This document shows positions 16,684-26,160 of a DNA stretch of 64,000 bases, in pieces. The notes beneath the pieces were generated by a model, which worked only from the letters and a program-made list of their open reading frames with translations, was not told the origin of the DNA and ran no database searches. The stretch is from an uncultured Collinsella sp. (GTDB lineage: Bacteria > Actinomycetota > Coriobacteriia > Coriobacteriales > Coriobacteriaceae), in the NCBI GenBank assembly GCA_905194675.1, contig CAJJTG010000001.1, forward strand, positions 1 to 64,000, written 5' to 3'. The first letter of the stretch is position 1, and each line of letters opens with the position of its first letter. A program made the translations under genes and the position numbers.

Positions 16684-18210
16684 TTGCCGGTGAGAGAGGA
16701 GAGCCCCCGACAAGGTATGAGGAGGCCCGACTCGGACCGTGCTTCCTCGCGGCGTAGCACACCGCGTTCCGGTCGCGGCGGGCAGTCGTTTAGCGAACGC
16801 TATATTGCCGGCGTTCCCGCCCGCATCATGCGCCCCCGTCTGATATTTATGGCCTGCCTGTTTACTTTGGTGTGCTTTGGTCTGCTGATGGTGTACTCGG
16901 CGTCTTCGGTCGAGGCGCTGCACGAGAATGGCTCGGCGACGTTTTTCCTGGGTCGACAGGCCGCGTTTGCCGTGGTTGGTGTTCTGGCGCTGATTGCCAT
17001 CGTGCGCGTTTTGCCGGACAGCTGGTTTGGGGAGGATGTGCTTAGGATCTTCCTTATCGGCATGATAGGGCTACTGTTTCTGGTGTTCTTGGTGGGCAGC
17101 GGCAGCCGTGGCGCCACGCGCTGGCTCAACATCGCCGGTATTCAGTTCCAGCCTTCCGAGTTTTTAAAGCCATTTGCCATTGCGTATTCGGCCATCATGC
17201 TTGATCGCTTCTTTTCGCCCGGTGGCAACATCAACGAATTCCTTCGCAAGATGGGCATCTACCTGGGTATTTCGCTCTTTCTGATCTTTATCCAGCCCGA
17301 TTTCGGTACTGTCCTGATCATCCTGTTGACCCTCATGTGCATGGCGTTGTTTGCGGGTCTCGACCCCAGATTTATCATCGGCGTGCTAATCTTCGGCATT
17401 CTCGTGATCGTGATTGCACTTGTCGCAGAGCCGTACCGTATGGTGCGTATTCAGGTTGCCTTGAACCCTTGGGCTGACGAGTATGGTGACGGCTATCAGG
17501 CCACGCTTGCCATCATGGCCTTTGCCTCGGGCGGTCTGTTCGGCCGTGGCATCGGCAACTCAACCATGAAGTACTCGTATCTGCCCGAGGCGCACAATGA
17601 CTACATCCTGGCCATCATTGGCGAGGAAGTCGGCTTTGTCGGAACCGTGCTGTTCTTCTTGGTGTTTGCGATGCTGATCTACTCGGCGTTTCGCATTGCC
17701 GAGCAGGCGACCGATCGTCGGGGCGCGCTTATGGCGTCTGGCTCCGCGGTTATTCTCGCGGTGCAGTTTTTGATTAACGCGCTGGGCATCCTCAACGTGT
17801 TTCCCATGACGGGCAAACCGTTGCCGTTTATTAGCTACGGCGGTTCGTCGATTATTGTGTCGCTTATGCTTGCCGGGTTGATCCTGCGCGTTTCGTACGA
17901 GAGCGCCCGCCGCGATGAGTATGACCGCCGCCGTGAGAGCTTTGCCGTTATGGACGAGAGCACCGCCGGCGTGGCCCATGTGCGCGGTGAACGACCTTCG
18001 CGTAGCGGCTTTACCGTTCTGGATGGTTCTGCATCCGAGCCGGCAGCTCGTCCACGCTCGCGAACGGCTCCGCAAGGTCGTCCGCAGCGCCCCAGCCCTC
18101 GCAACGCGGGCGGCGGATATAATCGAATCGATTTGAACTCGGACCCGTCGGCGCGTCTGCGCACCGACGACCAGGGACCGCGTGTACGAAGGGACTACCA
18201 TGACCGATAA
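16684..18210 (+). CDS. ftsW: Septal peptidoglycan polymerase FtsW (SEDS family)
   Basis: 508 aa. A basic N-terminal tail (about 55 residues) precedes ten predicted membrane segments and the family signature NVFPMTGKPLPFISYGGSS near residues 363-381. The C-terminal tail from about 402 to 508 is Arg/Ser/Pro-rich and looks disordered. SEDS proteins polymerise glycan strands from lipid II together with FtsI. The frame can start at TTG 16684; GTG 16690, 7 nt after GGGG, is equally possible. The end overlaps the murG start by 11 nt. Confidence 0.95.
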   Translation: MPVREESPRQGMRRPDSDRASSRRSTPRSGRGGQSFSERYIAGVPARIMRPRLIFMACLFTLVCFGLLMVYSASSVEALHENGSATFFLGRQAAFAVVGVLALIAIVRVLPDSWFGEDVLRIFLIGMIGLLFLVFLVGSGSRGATRWLNIAGIQFQPSEFLKPFAIAYSAIMLDRFFSPGGNINEFLRKMGIYLGISLFLIFIQPDFGTVLIILLTLMCMALFAGLDPRFIIGVLIFGILVIVIALVAEPYRMVRIQVALNPWADEYGDGYQATLAIMAFASGGLFGRGIGNSTMKYSYLPEAHNDYILAIIGEEVGFVGTVLFFLVFAMLIYSAFRIAEQATDRRGALMASGSAVILAVQFLINALGILNVFPMTGKPLPFISYGGSSIIVSLMLAGLILRVSYESARRDEYDRRRESFAVMDESTAGVAHVRGERPSRSGFTVLDGSASEPAARPRSRTAPQGRPQRPSPRNAGGGYNRIDLNSDPSARLRTDDQGPRVRRDYHDR

Positions 18211-19315
18211 GATGACCGTTGCTATTGCAGCCGGCGGCACGGCAGGACACATCAACCCCGCGCTCGCCTTGGCCGAAGAACTGCGTGACCGTGGCCACCA
18301 CGTTGTGTTCGTGGGCCAGTCGCGCAAGCTCGAGGGTCGTTTGGTCCCCGAGGCTGGGTTTGATTTTGTACCCATTACGGTCACGGGCTTCGACCGCTCC
18401 CGTCCTTGGACGGCGCTGACCTCCCTGTGGCGTGTCAATAAGGCCAAGCGTGCGCTCGCCAATCATTTCTCAAAGGTCGGCAAGCCCGATGCCGCCATCG
18501 GTTTTGGTGCCTATGTCGAGGTTCCGCTGCTTGGGTGGTGCAAGGGCGCAGGCGTTCCGTATCTGCTGCATGAGCAGAACTCTGTTCCGGGCCTGGCCAA
18601 CAAGATGATGAACTCCCACGCCGCCCGCGTGTGCATCTCGGTGCCGGCAGCGCGTTCGGTCTTTGAGCGCGAAGGTGACCCTGACCACGTGCTCATGACC
18701 GGCAACCCCGTACGTCGCTCGGTGATCGAGGGCGATCGCGCTCGTGGCCGCAAGGCACTTGGCGTTCCCGAGGACGCTACGCTGCTGCTCGTCTTTGGCG
18801 GTTCACTTGGCGCCCAGCACCTCAACGAGCGCGTGACTTCGCTCAAAAACGAACTGCTTTCGCGCAAGAACCTCTATGTGTTGCATTCGACGGGTGCCGA
18901 CGGCTTTGAGGAGACCGAGCACGCTTTGGCGCTGACGCCCGAGGAGGCGAAGCGTTACCGCGTCCAGCCTTACATCGACAACATGGGCGATATGCTGGCT
19001 GCTGCCGATTTGGTGCTCTCGCGTTCGGGTGCATCGAGCGTGGCCGAGATCGCTGCGCTCGCCGTGCCCTCGGTGCTCGTGCCGTATCCGCATGCGACGG
19101 CCGACCACCAAACCACCAATGCTCGTTATCTGGTCGACGCCGGGGCCGGCGTGCTCTGCGCCGATGCCGATATCGACGGTTCTGCCTTTGCCGATGAGCT
19201 GCTGCACCTGGTCGATGACGCGGCGGCGCGCGACGCCATGCGTCAGGCGGCGCGTGGTCTGGCTCAGGATAGAGCCGCCGCTCTTCTGGCGGATGCGGTA
19301 GAGGGTTTGCGTTAG
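18200..19315 (+). CDS. murG: Lipid II synthase MurG
   Basis: 371 aa GT-B glycosyltransferase, which adds GlcNAc to lipid I at the cytoplasmic membrane face. The first glycine-rich loop GGTAGHINP is at residues 12-20, HEQNSVPGLANK is in the N-terminal domain, and the UDP-GlcNAc site SRSGASSVAEIAALAVPSVL is in the C-terminal domain. ATG 18200 is chosen because GAAGGGA lies 6-7 nt upstream; the longer frame from GTG 18182 has no ribosome site. Start overlaps the ftsW end. Confidence 0.96.
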   Translation: MTDKMTVAIAAGGTAGHINPALALAEELRDRGHHVVFVGQSRKLEGRLVPEAGFDFVPITVTGFDRSRPWTALTSLWRVNKAKRALANHFSKVGKPDAAIGFGAYVEVPLLGWCKGAGVPYLLHEQNSVPGLANKMMNSHAARVCISVPAARSVFEREGDPDHVLMTGNPVRRSVIEGDRARGRKALGVPEDATLLLVFGGSLGAQHLNERVTSLKNELLSRKNLYVLHSTGADGFEETEHALALTPEEAKRYRVQPYIDNMGDMLAAADLVLSRSGASSVAEIAALAVPSVLVPYPHATADHQTTNARYLVDAGAGVLCADADIDGSAFADELLHLVDDAAARDAMRQAARGLAQDRAAALLADAVEGLR

Positions 19316-19412
19316 TTAGACGGGATATCTTCGGTCGCCCTCGCGCTGATGCGGTAGGTGCGGTACAGTTAACGGGTTACAGGCAGTGTTTACGCAAGGA
19401 GTACACGAGCAC

Positions 19413-20831
19413 ATGGCTGATTCCCAGACTGCAACCTCCGCGCCCGAGTTTAAGAGCGCCCACTTTATCGGTATCGGCGGCGCCGGCATGAGCGGCATCG
19501 CCCTCGTTCTGCACGAGCGCGGTTATGCCGTTACCGGCTCCGACCTTAAGACGTCACGTTATATCCGCCAGCTTACCCGCGCTGGTGTGAAGGTGCATGT
19601 GGGCCATGAGGCCGCCACGATCGACGAGGTTAAGCCCGACGTGGTTGTTGTCTCCACCGCTATTCCGGAATCCAACCCTGAACTCGTGCGCGCTCGCGAG
19701 CTTGGTATTCCCGTGTGGCCCCGTGCCAAGATGCTCTCTGCTTTGGGCCACGGCTACACCACCGTCGCTGTTGCCGGCACGCATGGCAAGACCACCACGT
19801 CTTCGATGTGTGCCACCATGCTCGACCGCATGGGTCTGGATCCGAGCTTCCTGATCGGTGGCATCGTCGAGGGCTATGACACGAACGGCAAGAACGGCTC
19901 GGGCGACTACTTTGTCGCCGAGGCCGACGAGTCCGACAGCTCCTTCCTGTTCCTGAACCCCAACGTAGTCATTGTGACCAACGTCGAGGCCGACCACCTC
20001 GATCACTACTCGGGTATCGAGGAGATCGAGGCAACTTTCGCCAAATTCATGAGCCTGGTGGGCGAGGACGGCACCGTCATCGTCTGCGGTGAGGACCCGC
20101 ATCTGGTCGAGCTCGCCAAGTCGACGGGCCGTCATGTGCTTTCCTACGGCTTTGCCGAGAGCAACGACATCGTCTGCATGCACCCGGATGTCAAGGGCAT
20201 CCAGAGTGACTTTATCGTTCGCTTTGAGGACGGCACTGAGCGCGCTGTGGAGATCAAGAGCAATCCCGGTCGCCACAACATGCTCAACGCCACGGCGGTG
20301 CTCACCGTCGCCCATGTCCTGGGCCTTGACATCGACGCCGCCGCCAAGGCGCTCTCGAGCTTTGAGGGCGTCCGCCGTCGCTTTACCCACGTGGGCGATA
20401 TCGATGGCATCACCGTGGTCGATGATTACGGCCATCACCCCACCGAGATCAAGGCTACGCTTGCTGCCGCTTCGTCGCTGGGCTACAAGCACGTCGACGT
20501 CGTGTTCCAGCCGCACCGCTATTCGCGCCTGCAGGCCCTGTGCGACGACTTTGCCGATGCATTTGCCAATGCCGATAAACTGCTGCTGATTGATGTGTTC
20601 TCGGCTGGCGAGATGCCCATTCCGGGTGTCACCTCTAAGATGCTCGCCGATACCGTGCGCGCCAAGCATCCTGGCAAGGAGGTCGTGTACTGCTCCAGCC
20701 GTCTTGAGCTCAATCAGGAGCTCGAGCAGATGGTGGGCGAGGGCGACCTGCTGCTCACCATGGGTGCCGGCGACGTTACGACCGTCGGTCCCGAGTTCAT
20801 TGAGTATCTGACTGCCAAGAAAGACGCTTAA
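19413..20831 (+). CDS. murC: UDP-MurNAc:L-alanine ligase
   Basis: 472 aa, first Mur ligase of the pathway, adding L-Ala to UDP-MurNAc. HFIGIGGAGMSGIALVLHER near the start binds UDP; the ATP loop GTHGKTTT is at 122-129; NVEADHLDHYSG and DDYGHHPTEI follow in order. ATG 19413 follows AAGGAG at 11 nt; a GTG at 19386 would add nine residues without SD support. 97 nt separate it from murG. murB follows after 5 nt. Confidence 0.96.
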   Translation: MADSQTATSAPEFKSAHFIGIGGAGMSGIALVLHERGYAVTGSDLKTSRYIRQLTRAGVKVHVGHEAATIDEVKPDVVVVSTAIPESNPELVRARELGIPVWPRAKMLSALGHGYTTVAVAGTHGKTTTSSMCATMLDRMGLDPSFLIGGIVEGYDTNGKNGSGDYFVAEADESDSSFLFLNPNVVIVTNVEADHLDHYSGIEEIEATFAKFMSLVGEDGTVIVCGEDPHLVELAKSTGRHVLSYGFAESNDIVCMHPDVKGIQSDFIVRFEDGTERAVEIKSNPGRHNMLNATAVLTVAHVLGLDIDAAAKALSSFEGVRRRFTHVGDIDGITVVDDYGHHPTEIKATLAAASSLGYKHVDVVFQPHRYSRLQALCDDFADAFANADKLLLIDVFSAGEMPIPGVTSKMLADTVRAKHPGKEVVYCSSRLELNQELEQMVGEGDLLLTMGAGDVTTVGPEFIEYLTAKKDA

Positions 20832-20836
20832 GTCTA

Positions 20837-21748
20837 ATGGGTCTGTTTAACGCCGTCATGGCGCTCTCGGGCATGATCGACACGGATGTGATCGAGGACG
20901 AGCGCCTTGCGCGTCATACGAGCTATCGTATCGGCGGCAAGGCCGACCTCTTTGTGACGTGCCATAGCTATCATGCCCTCCGCCGCGCCGTGGCGGTGCT
21001 CGATCGCGAGCAGGTGCCGTGGGTCATCATCGGCAAGGGCTCCAATCTGCTGGTTGCCGATGGCGGTTATCGCGGTGCCGTCATTTCGCTCGGACGTGAG
21101 TTCCAGCGCACGGTTGTTGCCGATGACGGTTGTACGCTGACGGTCGGTGCGGGCGTGATGTTTGCGCGCCTGGTCAACGATGCCCTGTCGCGTAGCCTCT
21201 CGGGCCTTGAGTTTGCCGTTGGCATTCCTGGTTCGGTCGGCGGTGCGATATCTATGAATGCCGGCACGCGGACCGAGTGGATTGGCTCGCTGGTTGAGGA
21301 TGTCGTAACGTTTGACCCGGCATCCGGTATCAAGCATTATGCGGGGTCCGAGATCACTTGGGGCTACCGCGAATGTGGCCTTCCCCGCAATGAGATCATC
21401 CTCGAGTGCGTGCTCAAGCTTAAACCGGCGCCCAAGGCCGACATTCGCGAGCGCATGGAGCGGTACCTGACGAGGCGCAAGCGTACGCAGCCCATGGGTC
21501 GCGCATCCTGCGGGTCTGTCTTTCGCAACCCGCCCGATGCGAGTGTGGGCAAGCTTATCGAGGATTGTGGATTAAAGGGTTTTTCGATTGGCGGCGCGGA
21601 AGTTTCGCCCGTTCACGCTAATTTTATCGTTAATAACGGAACTGCCTCGGCCGATGACGTTGCCGCGGTTATCAGACATGTGCACGGAAAGGTGAGGGAG
21701 GCGTATGGCATCGAGCTCAGACCGGAAGTTAAATTCCTCGGCTTCTAG
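20837..21748 (+). CDS. murB: UDP-N-acetylenolpyruvylglucosamine reductase
   Basis: 303 aa flavoprotein reducing UDP-GlcNAc-enolpyruvate to UDP-MurNAc with NADPH. FAD-binding parts HTSYRIGGKADLF and IGKGSNLLVAD are visible, then GIPGSVGGAISMNAG, and the proton-donor Ser227 in CGSVFRNP. Length matches the shorter, type II-like MurB proteins of Gram-positives. Its last 44 nt overlap the ftsQ start, so translation is probably coupled. Confidence 0.95.
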   Translation: MGLFNAVMALSGMIDTDVIEDERLARHTSYRIGGKADLFVTCHSYHALRRAVAVLDREQVPWVIIGKGSNLLVADGGYRGAVISLGREFQRTVVADDGCTLTVGAGVMFARLVNDALSRSLSGLEFAVGIPGSVGGAISMNAGTRTEWIGSLVEDVVTFDPASGIKHYAGSEITWGYRECGLPRNEIILECVLKLKPAPKADIRERMERYLTRRKRTQPMGRASCGSVFRNPPDASVGKLIEDCGLKGFSIGGAEVSPVHANFIVNNGTASADDVAAVIRHVHGKVREAYGIELRPEVKFLGF

Positions 21749-22961
21749 AGCATCGAAACCCACCTTCCGCCGCGCCGGAGGGCGTTCCGGCGCGCCTGCC
21801 AAACCTCAACGCAATACCGTCGCGCACTCTAAGTCTGTCGGGCATGCTCGACAGACCAGTCGACCGGTCGTCGGCTCGCAGCTCGGTAATCGTCCGACCG
21901 CAAAAAAGTCCTCGCGTCCCTCGGTGACGTCAAAGCCTGTTATGGGCGCCAAGCCTGCCCGTCCCATAGCAACTCCCAAGCCCTCGACGGGGACTAAGGC
22001 GGCGCGTCCAGGTCGCACGCTGGGCGCATCGAAACCGCGCTCGCTGACATCGGTGCCGGCTACCGCTAAGAAGCCTTCGAGTAAAAAAGGTTTCAACCCG
22101 TTATCTTCACTTGGAGCGATGGCAAATAAAACATCAGACGCCGCTTCTGTCGTTACAGGCAAAGGCAAAATCGTGGGCGGCGTTCTGGCCGTCTTGGCCG
22201 TGCTCGTCGTCGTTGCCATCGTGGTGATCAACTCTGGATTGTTTACTGCCACTGATATTCAGATTCAAGGCAGCGAGCATGTGACGAAGCACGATGCTAT
22301 CCAGCTGATCGACTTGCCCGAGGGAACGTCGCTTTTTAACGTCGATCCCGACCAGATTACCGAGGATCTCAAGCAGAACCCGTGGGTCTCGGGCGTGGAT
22401 GTCCAGCGCCAGTTTCCCCATACGCTTATCATCACGCCGACGGAGCGTAAAGTTATCGCCATTGCATATATCAGCTCCGACGACCTTGCCTGGGCTATCG
22501 GAGACGATGACACCTGGATCGCCCCGCTGTCGACGTCGGTCGAAGTGGACGACCAGGGCAACGTCATCACGACAGGGCAGGGCTCAAATACCTTGACCGG
22601 AATCGATGCCGCGCTGGCGCTCGCCAAGCATTATGGCGCGGTGTTGTTGACTGATGTCTCGGCGGATGTCGCTCCGGTTTCCGGCCAGGCGGTGAACTCC
22701 AAAGCCGTTAAGGCCGGCCTGGATTATGTGCGTGGTTTTTCGAGCGAGTTCTTGGGACAAGTCAAGGATATTTCCACGCCTTCGGTCGAAGCCATCTCGG
22801 CAAACCTCAATAACGGCATTGAGGTGTCGCTGGGCGATTCGGACGATATCGCCAAGAAGGAACGCGTAGTCACCAAGTTGCTTTCGCAGGTAGAGGGCGT
22901 AACGTATATCAATGTGCGCTCTCTGGGCAACTACACATTTAGGAATGCTCCGACCTCGTAG
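21705..22961 (+). CDS. ftsQ: Divisome protein FtsQ/DivIB with long basic cytoplasmic tail
   Basis: 418 aa. Residues 1-155 are rich in Lys, Arg, Ser, Pro and Ala (repeated KPSTGTK- and GAKPARP-like stretches) and probably disordered. One membrane segment lies at about 156-177, then a POTRA domain (about 181-252, starting FTATDIQIQGSEHV) and a beta domain. FtsQ bridges the FtsLB-FtsWI complex. The ATG overlaps the murB end and has GAGGGAGG just upstream. The cytoplasmic tail is far longer than in E. coli FtsQ. Confidence 0.88.
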   Translation: MASSSDRKLNSSASRASKPTFRRAGGRSGAPAKPQRNTVAHSKSVGHARQTSRPVVGSQLGNRPTAKKSSRPSVTSKPVMGAKPARPIATPKPSTGTKAARPGRTLGASKPRSLTSVPATAKKPSSKKGFNPLSSLGAMANKTSDAASVVTGKGKIVGGVLAVLAVLVVVAIVVINSGLFTATDIQIQGSEHVTKHDAIQLIDLPEGTSLFNVDPDQITEDLKQNPWVSGVDVQRQFPHTLIITPTERKVIAIAYISSDDLAWAIGDDDTWIAPLSTSVEVDDQGNVITTGQGSNTLTGIDAALALAKHYGAVLLTDVSADVAPVSGQAVNSKAVKAGLDYVRGFSSEFLGQVKDISTPSVEAISANLNNGIEVSLGDSDDIAKKERVVTKLLSQVEGVTYINVRSLGNYTFRNAPTS

Positions 22962-23160
22962 CGCTGGTTGATGCTTTGTTGAGGGGCCATACCACGCCGT
23001 TTATCTGGTTTGTTTGGTTTTCACGGTCAATTATTTGACTGATACGTTCATAATGTGCAAACATAATACGGTTTACCTTTGCATTTACTTTCAACCTGAA
23101 GGTTAATGTGCGCAGGGGTCGACCCATGCTATGGCTATAACCTTTGTTCGGAGGACCGAC

Positions 23161-24315
23161 ATGCACGAGACAGAGATCAACAACTACCTTGCCGTCATTA
23201 AGGTGGTCGGCGTCGGCGGCGGCGGTACCAACGCGGTCAATCGAATGATCGAAGAGGGCATCCGCGGCGTCGAGTTTGTTGCCATCAACACCGATGCTCA
23301 GGCACTCGCGATCTCTGATGCCGATATCAAGGTGCACATCGGCACCGACCTCACCCGCGGCCTGGGCGCCGGCGCCAACCCCGAGGTTGGCCGCAAGGCT
23401 GCCGATGAGTCCCGCGACGACATTGCCGAGGCGCTCGCTGGCGCCGACATGGTGTTTATCACCTGCGGTGAGGGCGGTGGCACCGGTACCGGCGCTGCTC
23501 CCATCGTTGCCGATATCGCGATGAACGAGGTCGGCGCACTGACCGTCGCCGTCGTGACCAAGCCCTTCACCTTCGAGGGCCGCAAGCGTAAGAAGAGCGC
23601 CGAGGAGGGCATCAAGACCCTCTCCGATTGCGTCGACACCATGATCGTCATTCCTAACGATAAGCTGCTCGACATCGCCGAGAAGAAGACCACCATGCTC
23701 GAGGCCTTCGCGATTGCCGATGGCGTCCTTTCCCAGGGCACCCAGGGCATCACCGACCTCATCACCGTCCCCGGTATCATCAACCTGGACTTCGCCGATG
23801 TTAAGACCATCATGAAGCAGGCCGGTACCGCCATGATGGGTATCGGTACCTCTTCTGGGGATACTCGTGCCGTCGACGCTGCCCAGCAGGCCATCTCCAG
23901 CCCGCTGCTCGAGAGCTCCATCGATGGTGCCACGCGCGTGCTGCTCTCCATCGCCGGTTCCAAGGACCTGGGCATCCAGGAGATCAGCGACGCCGCCGAC
24001 GTTGTCGCCAACGCCGTCGACCCCGAGGCCAACATCATCTTCGGTACCGTTGTCGACGAGTCCCTGGGCGATCAGGTGCGTATCACCGTCATCGCTACGG
24101 GCTTCTCCGACTCCAACGTCAACCGTCAGGATGAGCTCTTTGCTGCTCAGCAGTCTCAGAGCAAGGCCGCTGCCTCCGCTGAGCCGCAGCGCACCGCTCC
24201 GGCTGCGAGCCCGGCTCAGGCCGCTCCGACCCGCAACGTCGGTGGTACCGAGCTGCCCAACTTTGGCAACGACCAGTTCGAGCTTCCCGACTTCCTGAAG
24301 CGCGGTAGCTTCTAG
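23161..24315 (+). CDS. ftsZ: Cell division GTPase FtsZ
   Basis: 384 aa tubulin-like GTPase forming the Z-ring. The GTP signature GGGTGTG is at residues 105-111, the T7 synergy loop NLDFADVKTIM near 208-218, then a linker rich in Ala/Gln/Pro and the C-terminal peptide ELPDFLKRG, which binds membrane tethers such as SepF. ATG 23161 is preferred over 23131 because CGGAGGA precedes it. The 199-nt gap after ftsQ likely holds a separate promoter, but no clear hexamer pair was found. A terminator follows. Confidence 0.98.
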   Translation: MHETEINNYLAVIKVVGVGGGGTNAVNRMIEEGIRGVEFVAINTDAQALAISDADIKVHIGTDLTRGLGAGANPEVGRKAADESRDDIAEALAGADMVFITCGEGGGTGTGAAPIVADIAMNEVGALTVAVVTKPFTFEGRKRKKSAEEGIKTLSDCVDTMIVIPNDKLLDIAEKKTTMLEAFAIADGVLSQGTQGITDLITVPGIINLDFADVKTIMKQAGTAMMGIGTSSGDTRAVDAAQQAISSPLLESSIDGATRVLLSIAGSKDLGIQEISDAADVVANAVDPEANIIFGTVVDESLGDQVRITVIATGFSDSNVNRQDELFAAQQSQSKAAASAEPQRTAPAASPAQAAPTRNVGGTELPNFGNDQFELPDFLKRGSF

Positions 24316-24337
24316 TTCGTTTTTCTCAACGACCTGC

Positions 24338-24372
24338 ACGGGGTGTGTCCATTTGGATGCACCCCGTTTTGT
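24338..24372 (+). terminator. Terminator after ftsZ
   Basis: ACGGGGTG pairs with GCACCCCGT around a short inner stem (TCC-ATTT-GGA), followed by TTTTG. It ends the division cluster proper. Confidence 0.85.
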
Positions 24373-24525
24373 TTCTCGTTTGTAAACGAAAGCCTCCAAT
24401 CTCCTTACGTTCCCTTTACGTTTGGTCCCTACCGCTGCGGGTATCCTTTTAAGGAAGTATGACAGCCGTATAAACGCGGACTGCGCGGCGACGCCGCGGT
24501 ACTTGTGTTATTAGGAGGCTTTAGT

Positions 24526-25326
24526 ATGGCAGCACGTGCGGACAACGTTTCGCGTGTCGACCATGATGGAGTTACGTTGGTGGAGGGCGCGACATCCGAT
24601 GTCCGCTTTGCCTTTACCGAGCGCACCGGTGGCGTTTCTGAAGATGCGTACTCCTCGCTCAACCTGGGCTCGCATGTAGGCGATGACCCCTTTGCTGTTC
24701 AAGAAAATCGTCGTCGAGCGCTCGAAGCGATGGGCGCCACTGAGTGCGAGCATAATCTGCTCGTGCCCAATCAGGTACATGGTGACCATATCGTTACGGT
24801 GACTTCGAACGGCGCCGACGATCTTGAGGCTGTTCGCGAGCAGATTGCCGAGGGCTGCGATGCCATCGTCTGTACGGCCCATGACGTGCCCGTGCTGCTC
24901 TGCTTTGCCGACTGCGTTCCCGTGGTGCTGGTGGCCCCTGGCGGATTTGCCGTGGTGCACTCCGGTTGGAAGGGCACGATTGCACGTATTTCTGCCAAGG
25001 CGTGCCAGGCGCTTTGCGATGCTGCCGGCTGCGATGCGAGCGACGTTTCCGCCTATATCGGCCCCCATATCTTGGCTGACGAATATGAGGTATCCCAGGA
25101 ACTCATGGATCGCTTTGCCGTCGAGTTCTCTTGCATCGATGCGAGCATCTCTCGCATGCTCGATCTTTCCGCTGCCATTTGTGAGGCGCTGGTAGATGCC
25201 GGTGTGGACGCGGATAATATCGTGGATACCCAGCTTTCGACTGTGCGTCAGAACGACCGCTTTTATTCCTACCGTAACGAGGACGGCACCTGTGGGCGCC
25301 ATGCTGCGATCGGCGTGATGCTATGA
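24526..25326 (+). CDS. pgeF: Peptidoglycan editing factor / purine nucleoside phosphorylase family (YfiH, LACC1-like)
   Basis: 266 aa of the YfiH/DUF152 family. Members have been tied to editing of UDP-MurNAc peptides and to adenosine deaminase or phosphorylase activity. Metal-site motifs visible: LVPNQVHGD near residues 84-92, CFADCVPVVLV near 126-136, and VHSGWKGT near 145-152. The ATG has AGGAGG 7 nt upstream; a longer frame from 24505 lacks SD. Placed after ftsZ as in many Actinobacteria. The stop overlaps the pstS start (ATGA), so phosphate genes are translated from the same message. Confidence 0.9.
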   Translation: MAARADNVSRVDHDGVTLVEGATSDVRFAFTERTGGVSEDAYSSLNLGSHVGDDPFAVQENRRRALEAMGATECEHNLLVPNQVHGDHIVTVTSNGADDLEAVREQIAEGCDAIVCTAHDVPVLLCFADCVPVVLVAPGGFAVVHSGWKGTIARISAKACQALCDAAGCDASDVSAYIGPHILADEYEVSQELMDRFAVEFSCIDASISRMLDLSAAICEALVDAGVDADNIVDTQLSTVRQNDRFYSYRNEDGTCGRHAAIGVML

Positions 25327-26159
25327 GAAAGATCGTATCGGTCCTGAGCGCCGCTGTGCTTACGCTTACGCTGTGCGCCTGTTCTTCGGGATCTTCTACC
25401 TCTTCCATTACTGTGGCCGGCTCCACGACCTGCCTTCCTATCGCCGAAATTGCGGCCGAGGGCTTTAAGGAAGAGACCGGCATCGACGTGCTCGTTTCCG
25501 GTTTGGGTTCTTCCGCCGGCATCGAGGCCGTCAGCGCCGGCACGGCTGATATCGCCAGCTCCTCCCGTGGACTCAATGCCGACGAACAAGATCTGGGCCT
25601 GACTCCCATCGTCATTGCCCACGACGGTATCGCGGTCATCGTGAACGACGACAACCCCATCGATAACCTCTCGACCGAGCAGCTCCGCCATATCTACGCC
25701 GGCAAGATTACCAATTGGAAAGAGGTCGGTGGCGAGGACCTGAAGATTCAGGTCATCAACCGAGACGAGGCGTCTGGCACGCGTGAGGCCTTCCGCACCA
25801 TCGTGATGGACGGCACGCCGTTCGATCGCCGCTCGGCCGTTCTTTCGGGTACGGGCCAGGTGCGAGACGTGGTATCTCGTTCGCGCGGTGCCATCGGCTA
25901 CATTTCGCTGGGCTTCGTCGATAGCCTCAACGCCAAGACCTCGGTCAAGGCCGTCTCGGTCAATCATGTTGAGGCGTCCGAGAAGACGGTCGCGAGCGGC
26001 GGCTATCCCATCTCACGCGACCTTTACTTCTTTGTGAAGGGTGCGCCTTCGCAACAGGCGCAGGATTACATCGACTACGTGACGTCCGAAAAGATGGACA
26101 AGCAGATTCGCGAGGCGGGCTTTATCCCCGTCACCAACGACGAGAAGGGGAGTGAGTAG
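25323..26159 (+). CDS. pstS: Phosphate-binding lipoprotein PstS
   Basis: 278 aa. A lipoprotein signal peptide ends with LCAC, lipidated Cys probably at residue 20. The mature part is a periplasmic-binding fold with VAGSTTCLPIAE and NRDEASGTREAF, where phosphate-binding Ser/Thr/Arg usually lie. It captures orthophosphate for the PstCAB transporter. Start overlaps the pgeF stop by 4 nt, and pstC begins 1 nt after its stop. No Pho box was identified directly upstream because the upstream DNA is coding. Confidence 0.93.
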   Translation: MRKIVSVLSAAVLTLTLCACSSGSSTSSITVAGSTTCLPIAEIAAEGFKEETGIDVLVSGLGSSAGIEAVSAGTADIASSSRGLNADEQDLGLTPIVIAHDGIAVIVNDDNPIDNLSTEQLRHIYAGKITNWKEVGGEDLKIQVINRDEASGTREAFRTIVMDGTPFDRRSAVLSGTGQVRDVVSRSRGAIGYISLGFVDSLNAKTSVKAVSVNHVEASEKTVASGGYPISRDLYFFVKGAPSQQAQDYIDYVTSEKMDKQIREAGFIPVTNDEKGSE

Positions 26160-26160
26160 C

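Noticed and set aside
22962..23160. Promoter TTGACT ... CATAAT before ftsZ
   Set aside because: Spacing of 21 nt is too long; other hexamer pairs are no better.
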